The notes beneath the pieces were generated by a model. That model worked only from the letters and a program-made list of their open reading frames with translations. It was not told the DNA's origin and ran no database searches. DNA of 64,000 nucleotides from Methylophilus sp. 42 (GTDB lineage Bacteria > Pseudomonadota > Gammaproteobacteria > Burkholderiales > Methylophilaceae). The first letter of the stretch is position 1. Each line of letters opens with the position of its first letter. Position numbers and translations under genes: made by a program. Below, one piece after another: positions 15,658 through 25,389 of this stretch. The stretch covers positions 124,001-188,000 of the forward strand of contig NZ_KB913031.1 in the NCBI RefSeq assembly GCF_000384155.1. Direction: 5' to 3'.

Positions 15658-17931
15658 CTAGTACTCCAAGGCATCCACATCCAGCACCCAGCGGATTTTT
15701 GCTTGCAGCGGATGTGTCCTGACCCAGTCCACCGCCACCTGCAATAGCTGCTGTAAGGCGCCGCGATGTGCAGACTGCAACATCACATACCCGCGCTCCA
15801 TGCGGTTAAGTCTGGCGATGCCGGGACGCACCGGGTCATAGACCAAAGGTTGGTCAGGCAGGGTTGCCGCTTGCGCAGTGACATAGTCCCTGGCCGCCTG
15901 GCTAAAGTCAGTTAAAAACTGATTTACCAGACTGTAATCGGCCGCTTCGGCCTTCATCACCGCGATATAGGTCGCAGGCGGAAACTGCATGGCCATACGC
16001 TCCTGCAACAAATCGTCAGCAAAAGCGGCATAATTCTGCTCGCGCAACGCAGCAAACAAGGCATGCTGCGGAAAAGCAGTTTGTATCAACACCTCACCGG
16101 GCTTATCGCCGCGACCAGCCCGGCCCGCCACTTGCATGAGCTGGGCAAACAGGCGCTCGCTAGCACGATAATCCGGGCTATATAACGCACTGTCTATATC
16201 CAACACACCCACCAGCGTCAAATTGGCAAAATCATGGCCTTTGGCCAGCATTTGCGTCCCGATTAAAATATCAACTTGACCCGCATGTACCGCGGACAAC
16301 AGCTCCGTTAAAGCATCCTTGGCCTGTATGGTGTCGCGGTCCACCCTGGCAACGCGCGCTTGCGGAAACAGCTGCTGCATGCTTTCTTCAACCCGCTGCG
16401 TGGCCTGGCCAACCGGGCGCAAATCAGGATTACCGCAACTTGGGCATTGCACCGGAATCGGCTGCTCATCACCGCAGTGATGGCAACGCAAGACGCGCTG
16501 GCGCAAATGCAATACCGCCTTGGCAGAGCAGCGGCGGCAATCCGCCAGCCATTGGCAGGCGGAACAATGCAATACCGGTGCATAACCGCGGCGATTAATA
16601 AACAGCAGGCTTTGCTCACCGCGCTGCAAACGCAGCTCAATGGCCTGTTTTAATTGCGGCGTCAGCCCGGCTTCCGGCGGGCTGTGCGTGGTATCAATAC
16701 AAAAAATACGTGGCAATTTTGCCTGGGCCGCCGCCCGTTTGGTCAGCGTCAGCAAGCGATAGCTGGCTTTTCTGGCATTGGGCACCCCTTGCCCCTGGTC
16801 ACCCATCGCGTTGTACCAGCTTTCCAGCGAAGGTGTCGCGCTACCTAACACCACCGGGATCCGGCATTGCTTGGCACGAACCAGTGCGACATCCCGCGCA
16901 TGGTAACGCATGCCATCCTGCTGCTTGTAAGAGGTATCGTGCTCTTCATCCAGAATCATCAATTTCAGATGCGGCATGGGTGTGAAGACACTCAAACGCG
17001 TGCCGATAACAATGCGGGCTGCGCCAGACTGCGCTGCCTGCCAGTTTTGCAAGCGCTCACTCTCGCTCAAATGGCTATGTAGAGTCACCAGTGAGAATTG
17101 ACTTAAGCGACTACGAAAACGGCTCTCCAGTTGTGGCGTGAGGTTAATTTCAGGCACCATGATCAGTGCTTGCGCCTGTGGCTCCGCGAGCACGGTTTGC
17201 AGCAATCGAATATAGACCTCGGTTTTACCCGAGCCGGTGACTCCGAATAACAACCAGGGTTGAAAACGATCTACATCGCCCAAAATCGCCTTGACTGCCT
17301 GGGCCTGCTCATCATTCAGTGTCGGTTCCAGATCCGATGCAGGCAGGGAAGGGCGCGTGGCAATCACTTCACGCCTGGAGACATAGCCATCATCCAGCAA
17401 TGGCTGTATGGCTTTACGCCAGGTGGCAGACACCTCACTCAACATCGCTTCACTGCATTCACCATGCTGGCGCAGGGACGCCACCAGTCTGGCCAGCACT
17501 TGTTGCCGTTTACCAATAAAGTCTTCCGGAATGGCTTTCGCCAACTGGTACAGCCACATTTTCCGCGTCACTGCCGGCTTAATCTGACGCAAACGCAGTG
17601 GTAAGCTGGCCAGCACCGTCTGCCCAAAAGGATAATGATAATAGTCAGCGCAGAACCGCAGCAACTTCAAGGTCGCGGCGTCAAATGGCACGTCATCAAA
17701 CACTTGCAGCACGGCTTTGAGTTTGTGCGCCGGCACATCAGTTTCGCTCAGCAGCGCCATGACAATGCCCACCAATTGCCGCCCGGCAAAAGGCACCACG
17801 ACACGATTGCCTACACAGATCGGCAAGCCGGGGTTTAAATAATCAAACTGGCGATCCAGTGGCACGTCCAGCACCACGCGCACAATACTGGCAGGGGTTG
17901 CGGCCTGAAGGTCGGTGACAGTTGAACACAT
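15658..17931 (-). CDS. priA: Primosomal protein N' (replication restart helicase PriA)
   Basis: A 757-aa superfamily 2 DNA helicase that reloads DnaB at stalled forks. The N-terminal DNA-binding domain starts RVVLDVPLDRQFDYLNPG. The helicase core has Walker A GVTGSGKTEVY (about residue 235) and DEEHDTSYKQQ. A zinc-binding cluster of paired cysteines (HCSACQWLADCRRC, then RCHHCGD and CPSCGNPD) interrupts the core, and IGTQMLAKGHDF follows. Length is normal for the family. It diverges from argS with only 59 bases between, so both promoters are compact or overlapping. Confidence 0.95.
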   Translation of the reverse strand: MCSTVTDLQAATPASIVRVVLDVPLDRQFDYLNPGLPICVGNRVVVPFAGRQLVGIVMALLSETDVPAHKLKAVLQVFDDVPFDAATLKLLRFCADYYHYPFGQTVLASLPLRLRQIKPAVTRKMWLYQLAKAIPEDFIGKRQQVLARLVASLRQHGECSEAMLSEVSATWRKAIQPLLDDGYVSRREVIATRPSLPASDLEPTLNDEQAQAVKAILGDVDRFQPWLLFGVTGSGKTEVYIRLLQTVLAEPQAQALIMVPEINLTPQLESRFRSRLSQFSLVTLHSHLSESERLQNWQAAQSGAARIVIGTRLSVFTPMPHLKLMILDEEHDTSYKQQDGMRYHARDVALVRAKQCRIPVVLGSATPSLESWYNAMGDQGQGVPNARKASYRLLTLTKRAAAQAKLPRIFCIDTTHSPPEAGLTPQLKQAIELRLQRGEQSLLFINRRGYAPVLHCSACQWLADCRRCSAKAVLHLRQRVLRCHHCGDEQPIPVQCPSCGNPDLRPVGQATQRVEESMQQLFPQARVARVDRDTIQAKDALTELLSAVHAGQVDILIGTQMLAKGHDFANLTLVGVLDIDSALYSPDYRASERLFAQLMQVAGRAGRGDKPGEVLIQTAFPQHALFAALREQNYAAFADDLLQERMAMQFPPATYIAVMKAEAADYSLVNQFLTDFSQAARDYVTAQAATLPDQPLVYDPVRPGIARLNRMERGYVMLQSAHRGALQQLLQVAVDWVRTHPLQAKIRWVLDVDALEY

Positions 17932-17990
17932 GGGTGAAAATGCTTAATTAGGTTAAAATGGCGGTTTGATTATTCAGCACCATTTTAACC

Positions 17991-19649
17991 TTGAAACAAA
18001 CGATCACAGCACTCATTCTGCAAGCAGTGAAACCACTGGTAGAAGATACCTCCAGCCTCACTATCATTCTTGAGCGGCCAAAGTCTGCCGACCACGGTGA
18101 TTTTGCGACTAATATCGCCATGCAACTGGCCAAGCCTTTAAAGCAAAATCCGCGTGCGATTGCACAGCAGATTATTGATGCCTTGCCCGCCAACAATGTC
18201 ATTAGCAAAGTCGATATCGCCGGTGCAGGCTTTATTAACTTCTTTGTATCGGCTGACAGCAAACAGGCAATTGTGCACGAAGTTCTGCAAGCAGGCGCTG
18301 CGTTTGGTCGCAACCAGGCTGGCCAGGCGGCAAAAGTGCAAGTGGAATTTGTCTCGGCCAACCCGACCGGACCTTTGCACGTCGGCCATGGCCGTGGTGC
18401 AGCGGTGGGCGACTGTTTGTGCCGCCTGCTGGATGCCAATGGCTGGGAAGTGACCCGTGAGTTCTACTATAACGATGCCGGTGCCCAGATCGACAACCTG
18501 ACCAAGTCAGTATTGGCGCGCGTGCAAGGTATCAACCCTGACGATGCCGGCTTCCCGGAAGACGGCTACCGCGGCGACTATATCGTCGATATTGCGCAAG
18601 CCTACCTGGCCAAAGCCACCATCACCGCTGACGATATGCAAGTAACCGCCAGCGGCGATGTGGCAGATACCGAGTCCATCCGCAAGTTTGCCGTGGCTTA
18701 TTTGCGTCATGAGCAAGATTTGGACTTGCAAGCTTTCCAGATCAAATTTGACGTGTTTTCACTCGAAAGTGCCTTATATAGCGAAGGCAAAGTAGAGAAC
18801 ACTGTGCAATCACTGATTGCCAGCGGCCACACCTACGAGCTGGATGACGCCTTGTGGCTGCGCACCACCGAATTTGGCGATGATAAAGACCGCGTCATGC
18901 GCAAAAAAGAAGGTGGTTTTACCTATTTTGTGCCGGATGTCGCTTACCATCGCGAAAAATGGAACCGTGGCTTCAAACGCGTGATCAACGAGCAGGGTGC
19001 AGACCATCACAGCACCATTACCCGTGTGCGCGCAGGCTTGCAGGCATTGGATGTCGGCATCCCGCAAGGCTGGCCGGAATACGTACTGCACCAGATGGTG
19101 ACCGTCATGCGCGGTGGCGAAGAGGTCAAATTGTCCAAGCGCGCCGGTAGCTACGTCACCTTGCGTGACCTGATTGAAGAAGTCGGCTGCGACGCCACGC
19201 GTTATTTCCTGGCAGCCCGTAGCCCGGACTCGCAACTGGTATTCGATATCGACCTGGCGCGCGCGCAAACCAACGACAACCCAGTCTATTACATTCAGTA
19301 TGCACATGCCCGCATTTGCAGCGTACTCAACCAATGGAGCGGCGACGTGGCCAATTTAACGGCGGCTGAACTGTCACCGCTGCAAAGCGCCACAGAGACA
19401 GCGCTGATGCAAGCGCTGGGGCAATACCCTGAAGTGGTGAGCAGTGCCTGCCAGGCATTGGCACCGCACATGGTGGCCAACTACCTCAAGGAGCTAGCCA
19501 GTGCCTTGCATAGTTATTACAATGACACCAAATTTTTGGTGGATGACGAACAAGTCAAACTGGCACGTTTGGCGCTGATCACCGCCACCCGCACGGTGTT
19601 GCGTAATGGCTTGGCGTTATTGGGCGTTGGCGCGCCGGAAAAAATGTAA
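17991..19649 (+). CDS. argS: Arginyl-tRNA synthetase
   Basis: A 552-aa class I synthetase charging tRNA-Arg. It shows the N-terminal [11 protein letters not shown] region, the HIGH-type motif [13 protein letters not shown] (about 123-135), the central RVMRKKEGG and [13 protein letters not shown] (KMSKS-like region), and a C-terminal DALR anticodon-binding domain ([20 protein letters not shown]). Initiation appears to be at TTG, because no ATG precedes the conserved N-terminal region; no strong ribosome site is visible, so the exact start is uncertain. The SPOR gene follows 42 bases downstream and may be co-transcribed. Confidence 0.93.
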   Translation: MKQTITALILQAVKPLVEDTSSLTIILERPKSADHGDFATNIAMQLAKPLKQNPRAIAQQIIDALPANNVISKVDIAGAGFINFFVSADSKQAIVHEVLQAGAAFGRNQAGQAAKVQVEFVSANPTGPLHVGHGRGAAVGDCLCRLLDANGWEVTREFYYNDAGAQIDNLTKSVLARVQGINPDDAGFPEDGYRGDYIVDIAQAYLAKATITADDMQVTASGDVADTESIRKFAVAYLRHEQDLDLQAFQIKFDVFSLESALYSEGKVENTVQSLIASGHTYELDDALWLRTTEFGDDKDRVMRKKEGGFTYFVPDVAYHREKWNRGFKRVINEQGADHHSTITRVRAGLQALDVGIPQGWPEYVLHQMVTVMRGGEEVKLSKRAGSYVTLRDLIEEVGCDATRYFLAARSPDSQLVFDIDLARAQTNDNPVYYIQYAHARICSVLNQWSGDVANLTAAELSPLQSATETALMQALGQYPEVVSSACQALAPHMVANYLKELASALHSYYNDTKFLVDDEQVKLARLALITATRTVLRNGLALLGVGAPEKM

Positions 19650-19691
19650 GCATCCCTTTAATGACTGCTGAATTGATTGGTTAACCTCACA

Positions 19692-20282
19692 ATGAGTCGC
19701 GACTACAAACCCTCACAAGCCAAAGCAAAAAGCAAAAGCAGCGGCAGTACTTTCTTTAATGGCCTGCTGGTCGGCCTGTTTCTGGGCGTCGCGCTGACCG
19801 TGGCCCTGATTATCTACATCAAAGGTGATCACAGCCCATTCTCCAGCGCATTCAAAAAAGAAGACGGCCAGCAAGAAATCCCGATCAAGAGTACCGTCAC
19901 CGAAGAAGAAGTCAAACCTGGTAGCGCCTCAATTGAGGACCCCAACAAGTTTGATTTCTACACCATTTTGCCCGACACCGAGAGCAAGATCAGTGAACAG
20001 CAGGTGAAAAAGAACCCGACCATCAAGCAAGAAAGCTATTTTGTGCAAGTCGGCGCTTTTGCCAAAGAGGATGATGCCAACAACCTCAAAACCCGCCTGG
20101 CACTGGTCGGATTTGAAGCATTTGTGCAAACGGCAGAAATCCCCAACAAAGGCACCATGCACCGCGTGCGTATTGGCCCGCTCAATGACTTGGCCAAAAT
20201 CAACAAAATTAGCCACGATCTGGAAACCAATGGCTTCCAGGCCAATCTGATCAAGGTCAATATCGAATCTTCAACCCATTAA
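19692..20282 (+). CDS. SPOR-domain membrane protein
   Basis: A 196-aa protein (start at the ATG at 19692; an in-frame TTG lies 15 bases upstream). A basic cytoplasmic N terminus is followed by one transmembrane helix (GLLVGLFLGVALTVALIIYI, about 26-45), a periplasmic Glu/Lys-rich linker, and a C-terminal SPOR domain (YFVQVGAFAKEDDANNLKTR, then HRVRIGPLNDLAKI). SPOR domains bind denuded septal peptidoglycan, so a division-site role (FtsN- or DedD-like) is likely. It sits between argS and dsbA, as in related betaproteobacteria. Confidence 0.88.
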   Translation: MSRDYKPSQAKAKSKSSGSTFFNGLLVGLFLGVALTVALIIYIKGDHSPFSSAFKKEDGQQEIPIKSTVTEEEVKPGSASIEDPNKFDFYTILPDTESKISEQQVKKNPTIKQESYFVQVGAFAKEDDANNLKTRLALVGFEAFVQTAEIPNKGTMHRVRIGPLNDLAKINKISHDLETNGFQANLIKVNIESSTH

Positions 20283-20365
20283 TGCCGCTGTCATCGCGTT
20301 GTCATCGTACGCACAGCTGCCACGTTATTGCATGATGTTCCACAAAACTTTAGGAAACTGACTTT

Positions 20366-21013
20366 ATGAAAAATATGTTGTTGAGTTTGATGCTTTGGGC
20401 TGGCTTTACCGCGACCTCAGCACTGGCAGACCCGCAAATGGGTGAACAGTTTGATCAGGTTGCGCAGCAAATCACAACCGACCAACCGGCCAAAATCGAA
20501 GTCATGGAATTGTTCTGGTACGGCTGCCCGCACTGTTACCACATGGAACAGCCACTGCAAGCCTGGGTGAAAAAACTGCCAGCCGATGTTTACTTCAAAC
20601 GCATCCCAGCGCTGCCCAATGCCAACTGGGCACCATTGGCTAAAACTTACTTTGCCATGCAAGAACTCGGCGTACTTGAAAAACTGCATAGCCAGTTATT
20701 TGATGCCATCCACAAAAGCAAAGCCCTGAGTCCACAAGCTGACGAAGCGGCGGCGATTGACTGGGTCATCAAGCAGGGCGGGCTGGACAAGATTAAAGTA
20801 GAAAAGGCCTTCAAATCGTTTGCTGTCAACATGCAAATGAATAAAGCCATGCAAACGTTCCGCGCTTCGGGCGCGACCGGCGTGCCAGCCCTGATTATCG
20901 ACGGTAAATTCATCACCGGTAGCTCTATGGCCGGTGGTAATGAAGCGGCCCTGCAAACCGCAGATTTCATTATTCAAAATGTGCGTAAAGACCGAGCCGC
21001 CGGTAAGAAATAA
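20366..21013 (+). CDS. dsbA: Periplasmic thiol:disulfide oxidoreductase DsbA
   Basis: A 215-aa periplasmic protein. The signal peptide is about residues 1-21 (MKNMLLSLMLWAGFTATSAL-A). The thioredoxin fold contains FWYGCPHCYHME with redox cysteines C54 and C57 (CPHC, the classic DsbA pair). The cis-Pro loop is GVPALIIDG. It introduces disulfides into exported proteins; candidates here include the TpsA cysteine pair and cytochrome c''. It follows the SPOR gene by 83 bases and ends at a strong terminator. Confidence 0.94.
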   Translation: MKNMLLSLMLWAGFTATSALADPQMGEQFDQVAQQITTDQPAKIEVMELFWYGCPHCYHMEQPLQAWVKKLPADVYFKRIPALPNANWAPLAKTYFAMQELGVLEKLHSQLFDAIHKSKALSPQADEAAAIDWVIKQGGLDKIKVEKAFKSFAVNMQMNKAMQTFRASGATGVPALIIDGKFITGSSMAGGNEAALQTADFIIQNVRKDRAAGKK

Positions 21014-21034
21014 GCCAGCAGCTTGAATTAAAAG

Positions 21035-21066
21035 AACGCCTGATGTGACCAACATCAGGCGTTTTT
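21035..21066 (+). terminator. Terminator after dsbA
   Basis: Stem AACGCCTGATG / CATCAGGCGTT with a seven-base loop followed by a T run, 22 bases after the dsbA stop. Confidence 0.9.
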
Positions 21067-21876
21067 GTTTTGATGCTTCGAAAGACTAAAAAGCTATTTC
21101 ATTGACCACCGATGAGCACAGATACACGCCGAGGGCAAAACCAGTTCATTAAACAACCACACACATTGCTAGCGTTTTCTTTCGCCTTTAGGCGAGTCAC
21201 TTTCTGGTGCTTGTCCCCCAGAAAGTAACCAAAGAGGAAGACACCCAGCCATCACGGCCTAAAGGCTTCCTTGCGTTGCTCAACAAAGTGGGCGTCCATC
21301 GAAACTCGCCCTAGCGGCTTGCACAACCCGCAAGCCACCGCGGAACTCGAACAGCCGATGGCCGACTACTCCCACTTTGTCTCCGCTACTCAGCGTGATG
21401 GGATGGGATTTATCTCATCTAACTTGCATGGATTTAGTTTGGACGGTTTAAAAACCGGATTCTTTTGTTAAACCTGCTAAACGGTGGCACTCGTAGGTTT
21501 TCGGGGTCCCCATCTGCCGCGCCGAGCAACGCAGGGTTGGCGGGAGCAGTCGGCCATCGGCTGTTCGAGTTCCGCAACAAGCCACGTCTTATGTGGCTTG
21601 TCAGGGCGAGTTTCGATGGACGCCCGGCAAACCGAGTAGCACAGGATAAAAGCGGAAGTTGGGGTGTCCTGTTCTTTGCCTTCTTTCTTATGGACAAGCA
21701 TAAGAAAGAATGGTCGCCGAGAGGCGAAATAGATCGATCATAGAATAATCTTCGCTTTGGGCAAGCAAAGAAAAGTCACTCGCCAACAAGGCGCAACAAA
21801 TGCTCACGAAATACTGTTACGTCGGAAAAGAAAGGAAATCTAACAATCACCTTATCAGTCCATCCAAACCAATACG
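21067..21876. repeat. Structured intergenic repeat with inverted arms
   Basis: This 810-base region has no credible gene. Two arms of about 180-190 bases (about 21180-21372 and 21544-21727) are diverged copies in opposite orientation; a third partial copy of the arm head lies at about 21755-21798 in the orientation of the right arm. Each copy starts with a CGCC/GGCG-type element and then a hairpin with a CTTG(T/C)C loop: CTTTCTGG/CCAGAAAG on the left, CTTTCTTATG/CATAAGAAAG on the right, CTTTG/CAAAG in the third. Further in, GGCTTG/CAAGCC on the left corresponds to CAAGCCAC/GTGGCTTG on the right. Stems change on both sides while pairing is kept. Similar sequence, often mis-annotated as small genes, is common in proteobacterial intergenic regions from memory. 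Confidence 0.75.
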
Positions 21877-23574
21877 TTAACGACCCGCCTTCAACCAGCG
21901 CCCAATCCAGGTTTCCGGCATTTCCGTCCCCGTCACCAGATAATGCAAGGTCTTAATATCATGCATCACAAAACGCTGTATCGATTTGGCCTGATCCAGG
22001 CCACAACATAAAATCGTGTCGCCAATTTGCAACGGCGTGGACAACTCCGGCAATAACATTTTTTGCTCACCCCGCACCAGCATCAATGGCACCACCGGCA
22101 TCTCATGTCGCTGCTGTCCGGCCGGGCGCATCATCAAATGCTTGAGCGCAGGGTGTATGCCTTGCTCCATCAAGGCGCATACAGCCACGGCCATGTCGCC
22201 TGTAATGGTGATATCCCAGGTATCAGGCACTTGCTCGCCTAATTTTGAAACCAGTTGCGCAATCACGGCATTGGCCCAGGCGTTACCCTGATGCCTGGCG
22301 GTTACCAGAAACTCCGCCAGCATCGGTGACACCATATAAGACAAACAGGTGTGAGCAATCACATCGCTGGGCTGCATCGTGATATCAGCATTAAAGTGCT
22401 GGAACAGCGGATCATTATGCCGTTTGTTTTTGCGGATAATGACGAACAGCTTTGGATTCAGTTCGAGCGCTGTCATCACAATCGACAAATTATTAATATC
22501 ATTGTCGGTCCCGGCAACAATCCCCACCGCATGCTCTACCCCAGCCTGCTGCAGAATGTGCGATTCAACCCCGCTGCCAATAATACAGTCTTCACATTGC
22601 GTGCCCTGCGGATCAGCCTCAATCACGGTGACATGCATCTCGCCATTTTGCAGGCTGCTGACTACCGACTTGCCAAAACGCCCGAAGCCACAGGCGATCC
22701 AATGCCCTTGCGGCACGGGTGCTGGCGTAGCAATTGCATCCCCAGGCGCCCTGGTCAGCCATTCGTGCAACAAATAAGTACCCAGCGCGTTCAGGCGCAT
22801 GGCCAGATGTTCGCCAAAAATATTGTAAGGGTTAATAATGCGGTCAGTACCAAATGACGCCATATTGGCGGCAATCACATCGTTTTGCACGCGTGCCAAT
22901 ACCGGCAAATCTGGCTTGATCAGTTTCACGGCTACCGAAATCGCCAGGTTGGCATGATCATCATCGGTCAGGGCGGCCACACCACGGCACATCGGGTTTT
23001 TAATGCCAGCATACAACAACACTTCTGACAATTTAGCGTCTGCGCACAAATGCGGGATATAGAACTGGTAATCGGTCATTTCCAGTTCATTGATACGCTC
23101 CGGCGAAATCTCCAGCACCACAACGCGTAGTTCATTTTTATCCAGCGCCCGCACCAGTTCACCACCTGTTTCACCATAGCCGCAAATCAGGTAAAACGGT
23201 TCCATCAGGTTTCTCACATCACGCTGAAACATGGCGTTTTTAAACGCCAGCTTTAAGGCGGATTCCTGAAACAGCGCAATGATCGCGCCGATGGCGTAAA
23301 ACCAGGAAATGACCGTCAGGTAGATCGAAAAAGTCATCCACAAACGCTGATGCGTGGTGAACGGGTAGGGAATTTCACCGAAACCAATAGTGGTCGCGGT
23401 ATAGCTCAGAATATAAAACGCATCAAAAAAACCGTAGCGATAAGGCTGACCATGATCATCTACGCCAGGGATCAGCACGAAACCAATCAGCGCGATGGCA
23501 TAGCTAATGATGACCATCAGCAATGGCGCACGCATACGCCGCAAAATCAGGAAGATGATTTGATTGAGACTCAC
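21877..23574 (-). CDS. Potassium channel with two RCK (TrkA-N) domains
   Basis: A 565-aa membrane protein. Two transmembrane helices (about 17-37 and 77-103) flank a pore loop with selectivity filter T62-I-G-F-G-E67. Two cytoplasmic nucleotide-binding RCK domains follow: FYLICGYGETGGELV near 127 and HWIACGFGRFGKSVV near 290; a TrkA-C-like domain follows near 500. This is the layout of ligand-gated two-RCK K+ channels such as GsuK. It lies 21 bases after a small membrane protein gene and is probably co-transcribed. The gating ligand cannot be told from sequence. Confidence 0.88.
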   Translation of the reverse strand: MSLNQIIFLILRRMRAPLLMVIISYAIALIGFVLIPGVDDHGQPYRYGFFDAFYILSYTATTIGFGEIPYPFTTHQRLWMTFSIYLTVISWFYAIGAIIALFQESALKLAFKNAMFQRDVRNLMEPFYLICGYGETGGELVRALDKNELRVVVLEISPERINELEMTDYQFYIPHLCADAKLSEVLLYAGIKNPMCRGVAALTDDDHANLAISVAVKLIKPDLPVLARVQNDVIAANMASFGTDRIINPYNIFGEHLAMRLNALGTYLLHEWLTRAPGDAIATPAPVPQGHWIACGFGRFGKSVVSSLQNGEMHVTVIEADPQGTQCEDCIIGSGVESHILQQAGVEHAVGIVAGTDNDINNLSIVMTALELNPKLFVIIRKNKRHNDPLFQHFNADITMQPSDVIAHTCLSYMVSPMLAEFLVTARHQGNAWANAVIAQLVSKLGEQVPDTWDITITGDMAVAVCALMEQGIHPALKHLMMRPAGQQRHEMPVVPLMLVRGEQKMLLPELSTPLQIGDTILCCGLDQAKSIQRFVMHDIKTLHYLVTGTEMPETWIGRWLKAGR

Positions 23575-23595
23575 CGCTGTCTCCGTTAATGCACG

Positions 23596-23970
23596 CTAGC
23601 GGCGCAGGGTCACGGTTTCGTAGATCAGCAGAATCACTGAAGTGATATTGGCCAGAAACGCACCGCCAGACAAGGAAACAATGCCCACAATCACCTCCGG
23701 CTCTGCGCCTTTGCTCCCGGCCACTACCCAGATAATCGCTGCGGCAATCAGTTGTATGTCAGCAACCAGGCTGGTGGCCAGATGAATCGCACCTATCTGG
23801 GTACGGTCACCAAACTTGAGGACGGTGGCAATCAGGTTCACCACAATCGCCACATATAATTCGTAATGCAAATGGTGTTGCGGATTATCAATTTCGCCGA
23901 CAAAAAAACCAAAATTGAGTGTCATGGCCAGAATAATAAAAAAGCCAAAAATCACTTTTTCCAAATTCAT
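23596..23970 (-). CDS. Small four-helix membrane protein upstream of the K+ channel
   Basis: A 124-aa hydrophobic protein with about four transmembrane helices (roughly 5-25, 38-52, 62-84, 92-118) and a short conserved-looking acidic loop GEIDNPQHHLHYELY. I think it belongs to a domain-of-unknown-function family (possibly DUF6394), but only from memory. The stop lies 21 bases before the channel start, so the two probably form an operon, and it may be a channel accessory subunit. It diverges from the SDR gene. Confidence 0.7.
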   Translation of the reverse strand: MNLEKVIFGFFIILAMTLNFGFFVGEIDNPQHHLHYELYVAIVVNLIATVLKFGDRTQIGAIHLATSLVADIQLIAAAIIWVVAGSKGAEPEVIVGIVSLSGGAFLANITSVILLIYETVTLRR

Positions 23971-24037
23971 TACGTTTCCCCAAGCATTGTTTTATGGCAT
24001 TCTACCCGATTAAAATTTGTTTACTGCGATGTTTTTT

Positions 24038-24847
24038 ATGTCGAAAAATAGTGTGTCTGCCATGCGTGTTTTAATTACCGGCGCCTCCAGTGGCCTTGGC
24101 GCTGCGATGGCAACCGCCTATGCTGAACAATATGGTGAGCAACTACAGATCGCCTTATGTGGTAGAAATGAAACCGCCTTACAGGCACTGGCTGACAGTT
24201 TAAAGCAGCAATATCAAACTACCTGCGCGATTTATTGCGTAGATGTACGTGTCGCCGCGCAAATGCAGTCCATGGCGCAGGACTTTTTGCACCGCTTTGG
24301 CACACCGCATATCGTCATCGGCAACGCCGGGGTCAGCCGTGGCACCTTAACCGAGTTTGCCGAAGATATTCCGGCGTTTCAAGCGGTGTTTGAGACGAAT
24401 GTCATGGGCCTGGTACATACCTTCCAGCCTTTGATTGAAGCCATGAAAACCGCTGCTGGCCAAGGGGAGCCTGCGCAGCTGGTTGGTATTGCCAGTGTTG
24501 CCGGTATTCGCGGCCTGCCAGGCTCGGGCGCATACAGTGCCAGCAAGGCTGCCGCCATCACTTACCTGGAAAGCCTGCGCGTGGAAATGCAGTTATACGG
24601 CATCGCCGTCACCACCATTGCGCCTGGTTATATCCGCACGCCAATGACCGATATCAACACCTATCCCATGCCGTTTTTAATGGCAGCCGATGTATTTGCA
24701 CGCAAAGCGCGGCGGGCGATTGCAGCCAAGCGGCGCTTTACCATTATTCCGTGGCAAATGGGCGTGGTAGCACGCCTGATGCGCTTATTACCGGCGTGCG
24801 TGTGGGATGCCATCATGAAAAAAGCCCCGCACAAGGCGAGGCTTTAA
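24038..24847 (+). CDS. Short-chain dehydrogenase/reductase
   Basis: A 269-aa classical SDR. The cofactor motif is TGASSGLG near residues 14-21; GNAG and catalytic YSASK (Ser-Tyr-Lys with IASVAG) follow. The start at 24038 (MSKNSVSAMRVLITG) is preferred; further in-frame starts exist at 24029 and 24062. A long amphipathic C-terminal segment (FLMAADVFARKARRAIAAKR) resembles membrane-associated SDRs of the DltE/YqjQ type. The substrate is unknown. The last codons form part of a GC stem with a short T run (24820-24846) that may terminate transcription. Confidence 0.85.
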   Translation: MSKNSVSAMRVLITGASSGLGAAMATAYAEQYGEQLQIALCGRNETALQALADSLKQQYQTTCAIYCVDVRVAAQMQSMAQDFLHRFGTPHIVIGNAGVSRGTLTEFAEDIPAFQAVFETNVMGLVHTFQPLIEAMKTAAGQGEPAQLVGIASVAGIRGLPGSGAYSASKAAAITYLESLRVEMQLYGIAVTTIAPGYIRTPMTDINTYPMPFLMAADVFARKARRAIAAKRRFTIIPWQMGVVARLMRLLPACVWDAIMKKAPHKARL

Positions 24848-24864
24848 TCCCTACGCTGAGCTGA

Positions 24865-25200
24865 CTAGGTCAAATCTTTAATCGTTTCGCTCGCACCATT
24901 GGTTTTCACCGAAGCAATACCATTGTCACGCCCAGCCTCCGCAGAATACATCTGGCTAGTGCCAATGACCTGGCTATTGCCTGCCAGTAAATTGAAATAA
25001 GGGCGGCCATCTTTAGCCGTCAGTTTCTGATAACGCTCATCCAGCGGACTATTTTTTTGCACAGACTCAATGCCGTTTTGTGCCGCAGCCTTGGTGGTGT
25101 ATTGCTCGCTTTTGAGAATCTGCTCACCATTGCCTGCCTTCAATGCAAAACTGAATTGACCGTTTGCATCACTTTTTGTTAGTTCAAACCAACCTGCCAT
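24865..25200 (-). CDS. yegP: YegP-family (DUF1508) protein
   Basis: A 111-aa protein built of two tandem DUF1508 repeats (FELTKSDANGQFSFALKAGNGEQI and, from about residue 59, a second copy with RPYFNLLAGNSQVIGTSQMY). Each repeat ends in an ...A..GI.SV helix. The family is small, soluble and of unknown biochemical role. A GAGGAG ribosome site seven bases before the ATG supports the start. It converges on the SDR gene and stands alone. Confidence 0.88.
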   Translation of the reverse strand: MAGWFELTKSDANGQFSFALKAGNGEQILKSEQYTTKAAAQNGIESVQKNSPLDERYQKLTAKDGRPYFNLLAGNSQVIGTSQMYSAEAGRDNGIASVKTNGASETIKDLT

Positions 25201-25356
25201 CGCTCGCTCCTCTGTCTATAATCAATAAAGAAATTCTTACAACGAATCCAGATTCATCTTGCGATTTCTGCTCATTTTTGTAAAGAATCGTCCTTTTTAA
25301 AAGGTGTTGAAAAATGCGGCTGTGGATGATTTACAACATTTTTTAACATTCGCCAT

Positions 25357-25386
25357 AAAAAAGCCCATTCAACAGAATGGGCTTTC
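25357..25386 (-). terminator. Terminator after ettA
   Basis: Read on the minus strand, stem GAAAGCCCATTC / GAATGGGCTTTT with a four-base loop and a T run begins four bases beyond the ettA stop. Confidence 0.88.
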
Positions 25387-25389
25387 ATT

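Noticed and set aside
21271-21743. Several overlapping open frames of 60-90 codons on both strands
   Set aside because: They fall within the inverted-arm repeat, share its sequence in opposite frames and lack ribosome sites; they are by-products of the repeat.
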